NCBI GenBank assembly: GCA_026770575.1
Contig: MU657209.1
Coordinates: forward strand, 121,510-185,509
DNA from: Pelagophyceae sp. CCMP2097
Taxonomy: Eukaryota; Sar; Pelagophyceae
Length of the DNA stretch: 64,000 bases
Direction: 5' to 3'
The notes under the pieces are model-generated. The model did no database searches and was not told the origin of the DNA. It saw only the letters and a list, made by a program, of their open reading frames with translations. Every line of letters begins with the position of its first letter. Within the stretch, counting starts at the first letter, position 1. The translations under genes were made by a program, and so were the position numbers. Of this stretch, positions 43,375-52,600 are shown in pieces.

Positions 43375-44918
43375 TCAGCTTCTCGACCTACCGCCGAGCG
43401 TCGACGCCCGCCGGACCAGGCGTGCCCCGCGCGGACGGCGCGGAACGCATTCGAAAGGCACCTCAGCAATCTCGCCCGCTTCCTCGTCTTCTTTGGTCGT
43501 GTCCAGGGTGATGGCCATCGCGCTCTCCTCCACGGGCGCGTCCATGTCCTCGTCCATGCTGCGCAGACGCGGTGAGCCCCCCCGGGAGTCGTCTTCGGGA
43601 CCGGGGCACGCAGCGGCCTCCCTTCCGAGCGGCGCGGGCCGACTCACGCGTCGTCGCCGTTGGCCTTGCGCTTCCTGCCGTCGAGGTCCTCCTTTCTTCG
43701 CTCGTCGGCCGCTTGGAGTTCGAGGTCGGACCGGCTAAAGGGGCCGCGTCAAGAGTCCGGCGGGACCGGCGGCTAGAGGGGCCGGCGGGGAAAGGGACCG
43801 GCTGGGAAAGGGGCCGCGGCAAAGGGACCGGTGGAAGGGTCCGTCGAGGGCGCGTCGTTTGGTCCAGGTTGGGTCGGACGCCGCCTCGGACTCGAGGTCG
43901 TCGATGGTCTGCAGGAGCAGTTCGTAGCGCGCGGCGCGCGAGGACAGCACGCCCGTGAGCTCCGCCGACTCGGCCTCGAGGGCCGACAGCTCCGCCTGAA
44001 ACGGCGAGGCGTTTCGAGCAAGGCCTCGCGACTGCCTTTCCAAAACGTCCCCACGCAACGAGAACGTACCGCGAGGGCCTCGAGCTCGACGCGCGACTGG
44101 TGGCGCGGCGCGACCTGCGGGGCGCGTCTGAACCGCGCGGCGGGCGAGAAGGCCTTTCCGAGAAGGCCTTTGCGTCGACGCGCCTCGTTGATGAGCTTGG
44201 CGAGGGCCTCGTACTCCTCCTTGCGCTCGCGCGCCTTGCGCTCGCGGCCGAGCTCGCCCTGGAGCCGCTCGATGTCTGTGCGCGCGTGCGCGATCTTCGC
44301 AGTCGTCTCCTCCTACCCGCGACGCAGCGATCGACGCAGCGTGGCGACGGGCGCGGAAGGGCCCGCCCGGGCGTCGCGACGCGTACCTCGAGCTCGTCGC
44401 ACTCCTTGAGCTCCTGCGCGCACCTGCGCCCGTCGGTGACCGCCGTCAGTGACCGCCGTCGGTACAGACGCCCGCAGGCGAGACCCGTCTTTACGTGTTT
44501 CGTCAATGCATCGGGGGTACGCACGCGGCGTGCACGCCCGCGGACTTTTGCACCTCGAAGACCAGCAGCTTGAGCCTGCGCGCGCGGGCCCGTCGGAGAA
44601 CGGCGTCTCGGTGGTCGATGGCGCCGCGAGGCTATTTAAAGTCGGCCGAGGCTATGCTTTAGGACGCACTCGCGCGTCATGGCCTGCGCGGCGCTGCGCA
44701 CTTTCTCCTCGGTCGCGCCTACGCCGCAGCGTCGGGCCGTCGCGCCGGGAGCGGCGTCGTTGGGGTCGTTGGCCGACTCGCCGTCATCCCCGAGCGCGAC
44801 GGACGCAAACTGCTGGAACTTGAGCAGGACCTTCTTCGTCGACCGGCCGAGGAAGACCGTGTCGCGCGTCAGCAGCCGCTCGCGCAGCACCTCCGTCGCG
44901 TCTGCCATCACTGGCGCC
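43375..44918 (-). CDS. THOC7: THO complex subunit 7 (THOC7)
   Basis: Coiled-coil subunit of the THO/TREX complex for mRNA export. Start MAPVMADATEVLRERLLTRD (44918; a second Met at 44906), then STKKVLLKFQQFA, corresponding to the THOC7 head. Later exons carry CAQELKECDELE, ERKEEYEALAKLINEARRRK (matches the family RQEYDALAKVI segment), ELSALEAESAELTGVLSSRA and ARYELLLQTIDDLESEAA. The last exons give KEDLDGRKRKANGDD and an acidic tail (MDEDMDAPVEESAMAITLDT). At least five introns; the one at about 43735-43900 is made of repeated CCGGTCCCTTT units with several alternative AG acceptors. Boundaries approximate. Confidence 0.78.
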
Positions 44919-45055
44919 ATGGCACGGCCTGCGTCGCTTCGGCGAGAGGATTGGATCAAAGCCTCGGCGTGGGGGAAACTGAGCCTCGGTTCACCGGGGT
45001 GTGGGGCAACTGGAGATGGAGTTAGAGGTCACGGGGCCGCGGCTGAGTAGGGTGT

Positions 45056-45614
45056 TCATCGCGATGCTTCGGCGTTGATGAGCTCGGCGACGCATTTGTT
45101 AACCACCTTCAGCAAGTGCGGGTTCTCCAGCGCCGCCGCGACGCGCTCTTTATCAGCCAGCTGCTTGTTGATGTCGTCCTCCGAGGCGTGCGTGCCCGGC
45201 GTGATGGAGACGGCGACCTAAGGGCGGAGTGACGCATGGTGCGGCATGGCGTGGCGCGCTCTCCTGCTGGGCACGCGCCTTGAATCGCGGCGGGAGGCTG
45301 CGGATGAGCTTGACGCTGAGGCAGAGGCCGATGAGCGTGGCCATGGAGCAGTGCGGGATGGTCGGGGTGAACTGCACGCGGATGACGGGGGCTGCGCCCG
45401 CCGTCTCGTCTACCGCGACGCCGTCCAGGTACGCCACGCGCAGCTGCTCCAGCGTCAGCTCTTCGTGCTCCGGGTCGCGCACGTGCCGGATCAAGTCAAA
45501 GATCTCCGGGGGCGTGATGGGCTGCCGCACGCCGCGCGGCAACAGATCCGAATCGCCGCCACACGGCGTCGATGCGACGGCGGCGATGACAGGGTTCGAA
45601 TTGAGCGTCGCCAT
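45056..45614 (-). CDS. CIAO2B: Cytosolic iron-sulfur assembly component CIAO2B (MIP18/FAM96B/AE7)
   Basis: Delivers Fe-S clusters to nuclear and cytosolic enzymes with CIAO1 and MMS19. Exons 45614-45279 and 45217-45056 give 165 aa (human 163). Motifs: [40 protein letters not shown] (reactive Cys), SLPPRFK joined to [40 protein letters not shown]. The join [12 protein letters not shown] matches the family only if the 61-nt intron uses a GC donor (AAG followed by GCGCGT); the nearby GT would shift the frame. It shares a 211-bp divergent promoter with the LHC gene. Confidence 0.92.
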
Positions 45615-45825
45615 GCTGCGCGCCGCGCGGGAACGGAGGACCGCCCGCTGCCCCTCCGCGGAGAGGAGGCCCGCTTCGCGAAGCTTCGAACTTTGCTAAG
45701 AACCGTCGCCGAATTGCACCCGGCGGACCCGCACCGAGTTGCTGGAGAGAGAGTTGCACCTTCTATGAGAGAGAGCTGCGATCCTTATCCTCACGACGGC
45801 TTCAAGTTATTTCTCGCCTTTAACC
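45615..45825. promoter_or_regulatory. Divergent promoter of CIAO2B and the LHC gene
   Basis: 211 bases separate the two start codons. TATGAGAGAGAGCTGCGATCC lies about 60 bases before the LHC start. Light control is expected for the LHC but no element was identified. Confidence 0.4.
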
Positions 45826-47036
45826 ATGCAGCGTGCGCCCCGGTGTCCCTTGGGCGCGCGCGCCGCTGGGCAGGGCGCCGACGAGCACCCCGAGCCTCCC
45901 CTGCGAGCGGCGGCGCCGCGCCGCGGCGAGGCCGGCTCCACGCCGGCCCGCCGGCGTCGCGGGCCGTCTTTTTTTCTCCCCCCCCCCGTTTGCTCGCGCC
46001 GACCTTCGCCCGCGTAGTCACCGTCCTCGCGCTCGCGCTCTCGTCGGCGGCGGCCTTCGTGGCGCCGTCGACGTCGTCGGCGTCTACGCTGGCCGCGACC
46101 AAGGAGGAGATGGTCGCGCTCGCGGAGTCCAACCCGGACTTCCTCGGCAAGTCCATCGGCTTCTGGTGCGTGCACCGCTTCCCCAAATGCGCCCCCCCGC
46201 GGCGAAACGACCCTCGCCAGAAGAACGCCGTGAAAACGGTCGGACGACGCTCCGAGGGGTCCGCGGCGCAGACGGCCGCATCCTTAGGGACCCGCTTGGC
46301 GCCCTCGACACCAACTTCTGGGGCCTCGGCAACGAGGGCACGATTGGCTACCTCCGCCACGTAAGAAGCTTTTATTTTGCGATGCCAGAGCGCGGCGCCG
46401 TACGCCTCACGTAGGCCGAGATCAAGCACGGCCGCGTGGCCATGGCCGCCTTCCTCGGCCAGCTGGCGCAGTCGACGCCGCTCGTCTCGGGCCCGCACAA
46501 GATCCTGCCCTTCAAGGGCTACACGCCGGGCCTGTCCCCCCCGGAGCAGTGGGACGCCATCCCGCTCGTCGGCAAGCTGCAGATCATCACCTTCATCGGC
46601 ATGCTCGAGTCGTACGGCGAGATCCTCGCGCCGCACTACACCAAGGGCGGCCTCCCGGGCTACTACCCGCCCATCAAGGGCAAGCGCCCGGAGCTGGTCT
46701 TCAACCTGTACGACCCGTTCGGCTTCTTCAAGGACAACTCCGAGGAGAAGAAGGCGCGCGGCCGCCTCTCCGAGGTCCGTAGAAGGCGCCGGAAACGGAA
46801 AAGCTGGAAATCGAACTGCGTTGCTTGCGCTTGACCCCCTGCGTTGCCTTTTCCCGTTATCTTACTCACGCATTCACCTGTAGGTGAACAACGGCCGTCT
46901 TGCGATGTTCGGCATCCTCTCCATCCTGTCCGAGGCGACCACGCCCGGCTCCGTGCCGGCGCTCAAGGGCCTCGTCTACTCGTACTCCGGCAACGTGATG
47001 ATCCCGTTCCAAGGCGACTTCTCCATCTTCGCGTAA
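45826..47036 (+). CDS. Fucoxanthin chlorophyll a/c-binding (LHC family) antenna protein
   Basis: Thylakoid light-harvesting protein. Exons 45826-45832, 46018-46165, 46288-46360, 46415-46774 and 46884-47036 sum to 246 aa. The start codon sits in a 7-nt exon (ATGCAGC); joined to exon 2 it gives MQLTVLALALSSAAAFVAPS, a signal peptide with the plastid-entry Phe (AF/VAPS) typical of heterokont algae. Helix 1 carries AEIKHGRVAMAAFLGQL (chlorophyll-binding Glu and the Arg of the EHGR type), helix 3 has VNNGRLAMFGILSILSEATT. NFWGLGNEGTIGYLRH and LGALDTNF precede helix 1. The LHC subgroup (Lhcf, Lhcr or Lhcx) is not resolved. Confidence 0.93.
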
Positions 47037-47359
47037 GGATCCCGCTTAGCCGGTTCTTAATCTGAGTTCTATTCTAGTGCCCAAATTCTGGTGGATACGA
47101 ACCACCTTATGTGAAACCGACAGCGCCGCCCAAGCCCCGTGGACCGCGCGCCGCCAACTTCGAGGATTGCGCTTTTCCGTCCTGGCGGCCGTCCTCGCTC
47201 CGTAGCGCACCGTTTTCGCCGCTTTGTTGTTTCTGGATGGACCGTTCTCGCGCCTCATTTGTCACGACGAGCTCTCCGGCACGAGTACAAGTTAGAGCGG
47301 ATGGGCGTCGTGGGCCGCCCGGCCTCTGCGCGGCTCGAGGGGCGTCTTTTGGCCTTGGC
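47037..47359. other. 3' intergenic between convergent genes
   Basis: 323 bases between the LHC and SNU23 stop codons; no exon, repeat or RNA recognised. Confidence 0.4.
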
Positions 47360-48166
47360 TCATCGCTTCTTCTTCGCGCCGCCGCCAAAAGTGCCGAAGC
47401 CCATCATGGCGTTCATGTCGGTATCAAAGTCTTTTTCTTCCTCTTCCTTTTCCCGCTTGGCGTCGTCCTCGCGCTTGGCTCGCTTCGCGTCCCTTTTGGC
47501 GTCCTTGGCCGCGGATTCGTCGTCGTCGCGCTGCTCCAACCTCTGCGTGTACTCGGCCTGGACGTCCATGGTCTTGGCGCGAGTGGCCTGGTATTCGGCC
47601 TCCTTGCGCCGCTCGATATTGTACTGGAACCGCTCGACGACCACGTCGACGCCTGCGCGAGCCTCGACGCGGGCAAGATTTGCGAAACGCAAAGGACGAC
47701 GCACCGACGCGCTCGACGCGCATGGAAAAGCCGAGCTTGCGCTGGTGCTTCATGCCGTTGACGTGGTCCAAATAGCTCGCACTGTCGCGAAGGAGGCACT
47801 CGCAGACGTCGCAGTAGAAGCCCTGCGCCTTTTTCTGCAGCTCCGGCTCCGTCAAAATCCGCGTCGACCCGGCGGCCTGGTCGAGCTTGATGCCCGCCTC
47901 GCGGTGCTTCAGCCAAGAACGCTTCGAACCAGACGGGCCCGCGGCGCCGTCCGCAGCCTTCTTGAACTCCTGACGGTCCCGCACCGCCGCCGCCTCCGCC
48001 GCGCCTGCGAAGGGGTTAGGCGCGCCGGCGCCATCCGCGTCGACGCACCATCGACGAACTCATCGCCATGCTCCTCTCGGTCCCGGGCCTTTTGCTCGTA
48101 AGTCTCCTTGTTCCACGTCCGCCGAACGACGTTCGCAGTCGCCTCGGGCGCCGGCTTGGGCGGCAT
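47360..48166 (-). CDS. SNU23: Spliceosomal zinc-finger protein SNU23/ZMAT2
   Basis: U4/U6.U5 tri-snRNP component. Starts MPPKPAPEATANVVRRTWNK at 48166. The U1-type C2H2 finger is KKAQGFYCDVCECLLRDSAS followed by YLDHVNGMKHQRKLGFSMRV, then VVVERFQYNIERRKEAEYQA and a Lys/Glu-rich tail ending FGTFGGGAKKKR. Two introns: one of 44 nt after DEFVDG, and one of 46 nt joining MRVER to ARAGVDVVVERF, which restores the family alignment. Relevant here because this genome has so many tiny introns to splice. Confidence 0.9.
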
Positions 48167-48491
48167 CGCGGCGAGCGGAGCGGCGCCCTTGGAAAGGCGG
48201 CGCGCGAGACCTCGAGAGCGCGACAACTTTCGGCGAGAGGATTACAATCGTTCCCAGCTCAGAGTAAGAACTTTACGCAATGGAGTACCCTTCCTCGCCG
48301 TGCCGCGAGCAGGCGAAGTCAGTAGACCCGATGGAACAGAGCTGCGGCAGGCGGTCCCTGCCATCTTGGATCCCCTCCACTTTTAAGTACCACAAGAGGT
48401 GTGCATGAGTCGCCGCCACTGTATTCCAAAAGTCTCTTAGTTCGCATGAGCGTGTCGCACGGTCCGTCGGCGGCCCGCCGTCGCAGGTCGG
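48167..48491. other. Intergenic, nothing recognised
   Basis: 325 bases between two minus-strand genes; 5' region of SNU23 and 3' end of the dehydrogenase gene. Confidence 0.4.
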
Positions 48492-49544
48492 CTAGAGCGC
48501 GGGTCCGACGCGTTCGACGTGGGCCATGCGCGTGGCGAACTTGGCCCGGAGCGCGTCGACGGAGCCCGCGGTGCGCGCCGCCGAGTTGAAGACTGCAATG
48601 CTCGGCCGCAGCATCTTCTGGACGACGAACAATACGAGGCGTCTGGAAACGGCGTTGTCGAAGACGCCGCAAAGAAACTGCGTCCCGCGGAGGCCGCAGC
48701 GGACCAGCGGCCCGTCGCCGCACCACGCGGAGACCTTTGACGTGGTCATGGCCAGGGGCGCGCCCGCGGTGACGTCGACAAATAAAGCCTGGGCGGCCTC
48801 TGCGGATCCGCCGCCGACGAGGCCGACGCAGGCGCCGGACATGCCGCCCGAGGCCAAAATGATCTTGGCCAAATGGACAAGCGCAACGTCGACGTCGGCC
48901 TGTACAGCGACGCCGCCATGGACCATGCTGATGGAGGTCTGCATGACAGCGGAAAGGAGGGCGTTGTGGACGTGGCCGTAGTGCGGCTTGCGCATCGAGA
49001 TGACGTCCATCTTCACGCCCGCGGGCCCAAAAAGCTCGGCGAGCCACTGCGTGTCTGCCGGCGTTGAGCCCAGCACCTCTACAAAAGCGTCCCACGAGGG
49101 CAGCGTCGGGTGGACGGTGGCGACGCGGCCCGGGTGCCGCGAGCAGCGCAAAGCGCATAAAGCACGCGGCAGGTAGCTCGACGACGTCCCGATGAGGACG
49201 TGCGGCGGCGCTAAAGCGTCGATGGCCTTGAGGACGGATTGCTTGAGAGCGACGGTCTCGACGACCGATTCCTGGACGTAATCAGCGCCGTCGAGCGCGG
49301 CGGCGAGCGAGTCGACGCACGTCACAAGCGCCTTGGCGTCTGTTTCTAAAGGCGCGAGGCCGCGCGCGGCGAGCTTGGCCCAGGCGTCGTCGAGGGAGAG
49401 GAGGAACTTGGCTTTGGAGGCCGTGGAACGCGTGTACACGACCACGTCGTAGCCTCTCGCGACAAACACCGCCGCCCAGCCCGACCCGATGACGCCCGTG
49501 CCCACGATGGCCACGCGCCGCACGTCGCCGGGGGCGGCGCGCAT
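48492..49544 (-). CDS. 3-hydroxyacyl-CoA dehydrogenase-like (lambda-crystallin/gulonate dehydrogenase type)
   Basis: 350 aa, one exon. NAD-binding fold at the start: RRVAIVGTGVIGSGWAAVFV with GxGxxG. Then YVQESVVETVALKQSVLKAI and the catalytic-loop equivalent TVHPTLPSWDAFVEVLGSTP (family HPxxP with His), followed by HYGHVHNALLSAVMQTSISM. The length and single pair of domains fit the short 3-hydroxyacyl-CoA dehydrogenases and L-gulonate 3-dehydrogenase (CRYL1) rather than the multifunctional beta-oxidation protein. No targeting sequence and no C-terminal SKL. Substrate not determined. Confidence 0.82.
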   Translation of the reverse strand: MRAAPGDVRRVAIVGTGVIGSGWAAVFVARGYDVVVYTRSTASKAKFLLSLDDAWAKLAARGLAPLETDAKALVTCVDSLAAALDGADYVQESVVETVALKQSVLKAIDALAPPHVLIGTSSSYLPRALCALRCSRHPGRVATVHPTLPSWDAFVEVLGSTPADTQWLAELFGPAGVKMDVISMRKPHYGHVHNALLSAVMQTSISMVHGGVAVQADVDVALVHLAKIILASGGMSGACVGLVGGGSAEAAQALFVDVTAGAPLAMTTSKVSAWCGDGPLVRCGLRGTQFLCGVFDNAVSRRLVLFVVQKMLRPSIAVFNSAARTAGSVDALRAKFATRMAHVERVGPAL

Positions 49545-49667
49545 CGTCGCCGCTCTGCCGCGCGGGGAATCTCTGCGGATTTTATTCGGTCTTTTTTTGG
49601 TCTTCGCCGAAGAAGGAAAACCCAGTCTGAGTGGATTTTAAAAGCAAAACCCGCCGCGTCGAAGTCG

Positions 49668-50408
49668 ATGGCGCCGACGCGACCACCACCGACCGACTCG
49701 CAAGAGGCGACAAAGTTGCCTGCGGAATCGGCGCCGCCGCCCGCGCCGGCGGATGCGCTGGCGTCGTCGGCCGCGCCGGCGCCGCCCGTGGCGCCCTACG
49801 AGCGCGCGGCGTTTGCGCTTGCCCTCGGGCGCCTGTTCCCCGAGTCCGTGTTTAGCGACGCGACCATTTACGACGCGGTGGGCGTGTTCGACGCGGCGGC
49901 GCGGAGTAGCGTTGAAGAGCACGCCGCGTTCCACGCTTCCTTGGTTTCGGCGACGTGGCCGGCGCTTGACGGCGGCGGCTTCGTCTACGCGCTCAGCGCC
50001 ATCTCGCTCGCGCGGCCTGTGGACGTCATGCCTGTACATCAGGTCGCGGTGCACGGCGAACTGAAACGCCTCCAAGCCGCCGGCGTTTCGGCGCCGGCGC
50101 TGGCGCACCTCGTCGCAAACGACGCTTTGGAAAGCGACGTTGAGGCGGCGCTCAAGTTCTTTTTGCAGGGCTGCCAGGCGTCGCACGCGCACCCCGCCTT
50201 CGCGGCACACGTGGCGCGCTTTGCGGAAATCTTCGAAAGCGAGGACTTTGACCACCTTGATGGCGAGACCGTAGCCTTCCTCGAGCTCTGCGCAAACCTC
50301 GGCTTTGCGGACATTGACGTCTGCACGTGGGTGGAACGCGGCGGGTTCCTGGCGTACCAAGGCGTGCCGGACCCAGAAGCCGACTGCGGAGGCTGCCAAG
50401 GCTGCTAG
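49668..50408 (+). CDS. Hypothetical helical protein with Cys-rich tail
   Basis: 246 aa, one exon: MAPTRPPPTDSQEATKLPAE, a Pro/Ala linker, then helical sequence (YERAAFALALGRLFPESVFS; VHGELKRLQAAGVSAPALAH; DVEAALKFFLQGCQASHAHP; CANLGFADIDVCTWVERGGF). It ends DCGGCQGC immediately before the stop, a CxxCxxC pattern that might bind a metal or be lipid-modified. No family recognised. Divergent from the dehydrogenase gene across 123 bases. Confidence 0.6.
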   Translation: MAPTRPPPTDSQEATKLPAESAPPPAPADALASSAAPAPPVAPYERAAFALALGRLFPESVFSDATIYDAVGVFDAAARSSVEEHAAFHASLVSATWPALDGGGFVYALSAISLARPVDVMPVHQVAVHGELKRLQAAGVSAPALAHLVANDALESDVEAALKFFLQGCQASHAHPAFAAHVARFAEIFESEDFDHLDGETVAFLELCANLGFADIDVCTWVERGGFLAYQGVPDPEADCGGCQGC

Positions 50409-50628
50409 GCCGGCTATAATGTACCCTAACTTGTGTTTCATGTGTCACCTCCCCCGTACGGCTCTTGGCGGTGTGTATGCGGCTCCTTCGACGGCTGGCA
50501 CCCGCCGTCGGCTTTGGCGAGTGCCGCGCGGACCGGGATCTGGCAAAAACCTCCGCCGCTCCCCCGCAAGCCTCGACGGCGCCCCGGTCGCGACGGTTGG
50601 CACACGCATTAATCACAGGGTGGCCGCT

Positions 50629-52167
50629 TCATCGCGAAGGGGCGCTGGCGGAGTCAGCGTCCTTGGATTCGGCCTTCTTCCGCTTGCTTGCGTCGTCCTG
50701 CGGCTGATCGTAAAGCGAGTCGAGGACGCCGTCCATGGCGAGCCAGATCTCTATGGCTTGTTGCCGGTCGCCGTGCGAGAAGCGCTCCAGCGCGGCCGAG
50801 TCGAAAGCCGGCTGCGCGCGGCTCTGAAGCAGCTTGCGCCGGTTCGCCTGCGCCGAGGCGCCGCCGTCGGCCGCCCCGCGGCGCAGCGCGACGTTGTGCG
50901 CCACCTCGGCCGCCGCGCGCTGCAGCGAGAGCTCAAGCCTAAGAGTCCGCGTGACGCGTTCCACACTCGGCGTCGAGCGCGCGCGCATGCCACGGTCTTC
51001 TTCCGGCGTCCGTCGACCGGATCCGCCCTTTCGATTCCCGTGGGGCGGTCACTCGTTGTCTTGCGTTTCGGGCGCGGCCCCTACGGCGTGCGCAGTGCGG
51101 CCCAGTCGTCGTGGGCGGTCTTGACCTGAGAAATGTGCTTGCGTTCCAAGTCGAGCAATCGGTTCAGCTTGCGGATCATGTCTCGGTAGGCGGCGTCGCT
51201 CGACTCGTCGCGCTGCTCCGGCGCGCGCACCGGCGGCAGGTCCTGCGGCGGCGCGCCCGAATCCAGAGCGGCGACTTGGGCCTGCCGCCGCCCGATATCT
51301 TCTCGAGCTTTGACGTTGTCGGCGCGCACACCGGCGAGCTGCCGCAGCAGGAAGGCCCGGTCGTCCTCCTGCATCTCAAACGACTGCCGCAGCCGGCCGT
51401 GCTCCGCCCCGAGCGCCTGGTTCGTGCGGTCCAGCGCATCGGCGCGGTCCCGCTCGCCGTCGACGTCGACCTCGAGCTGTCTTGCGCGCTCGATCCACGC
51501 CGTCGCGCCGTCGTACTTCTTCGCCCGCTCAGCGTCCAGCTCCGCCTGCACGTCCACGAGGCGAGACCGGAAAGAAGCCAGCATCTCCTGCTCCTGGTCG
51601 TGCCTAGAGGGAAGAGCCTCCAAGCGGCCCGTCGTCGACGGCGCGGTGCAAGGGCTCCCGTCTCCAAATAGCCCACGTCTCAAGAGGGCCCCGGTCTCGA
51701 GAGGGCCCGGTCGAAGGGACCCGTAGAGCGTAGCCGGCAGAGGGTGGCTGATGAAGAAGGCATCGTTTCCGAAGTTTGCCGTGGATGTGCGGCGCTGCAG
51801 CGCACACGAGTTGCGCGGCGTGCTGCTGGATGAGGCCGACGTTCTTCTGGATCTCGCCGTGGACGCCGCGCAGCTGCGTCAGCGATTCGTCCTGGTCCAT
51901 CCACTCTGTCTTCGTCTTCCGGAGCGCCTCCAGCTCGCGGTTCAGCTCGTCGAGCCTGCCCGCAGAGTCCCGAAACGCCGGCCGCGAAGAGAGCCCCTCG
52001 GGGGAGACGCGCTCCTGCGAGCAGCCCCGGGCACATCACGCCGCCGCCTTGGCGCCGCCCGAGGTCGCCTCCGTCACGCACCGCATGCGATACACGCGCT
52101 CGCGCTTGATGAACTCGCCCTGCCGCTCCTTGAGCTCCTCCTCCAGGGCATTGACCTCGCGGATCAT
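50629..52167 (-). CDS. Long coiled-coil protein
   Basis: At least five exons on the minus strand. MIREVNALEEELKERQGEFI and KRERVYRMRC, then ERVSPEGLSSRPAFR, DSAGRLDELNRELEALRKTK, DQDESLTQLRGVHGEIQKNV, then after a roughly 200-nt intron HDQEQEMLASFRSRLVDVQA and AYRDMIRKLNRLLDLERKHI, and a final helical exon (RTPLELSLQRAAAEVAHNVA; RFSHGDRQQAIEIWLAMDGV). No motor, kinase or enzymatic motif. Could be cytoskeletal or basal-body linked; not recognised. Introns join in frame at RMRC/ERVSP, AQLV/HDQEQ and RTP/LELSL. Confidence 0.65.
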
Positions 52168-52600
52168 GGTGCGAGCACCCGACGAGCGCCAGGCCGCGCC
52201 GACCTTCACGAGACCTTTCGCTTAACGCTTTTCTGGCGTGTGTTTACATCTCAAGGTAGGGCCAACATTTTCTCATGGGTCAACAAGGAGGAGCCTGCCC
52301 TCGAGACCTGCCATCGGTGCCGACGCCTGCCGTGGGGCCCGTCCCGCACGTGGCGAGGACGGCGCTGATTCATTTTGGCCTCACAGAATTTCTAAATTTC
52401 TAAAAGCAAAAAAAATCCCGGCTTCGACGCTCCGGGTCGGAACTGTGGGCGGCCGACCCTAATCGGTGCGTCTCGCCTTGCCGCCGCAGCCGCTGCCCTC
52501 GGCGCCGCGCCGCCTCCGTACACGGACGAAGAAATACCCCGACGACGCGCGGGCCCGATCGAACACACCTAGATCGAATATCCCGAGGGCCCTTGGCGGC
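52168..52600. promoter_or_regulatory. Divergent promoter region
   Basis: 433 bases between the coiled-coil gene and the exchanger gene. AT-rich patch AATTTCTAAATTTCTAAAAG at about 52387-52406 contains a tandem AATTTCTA. No exon recognised. Confidence 0.35.
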
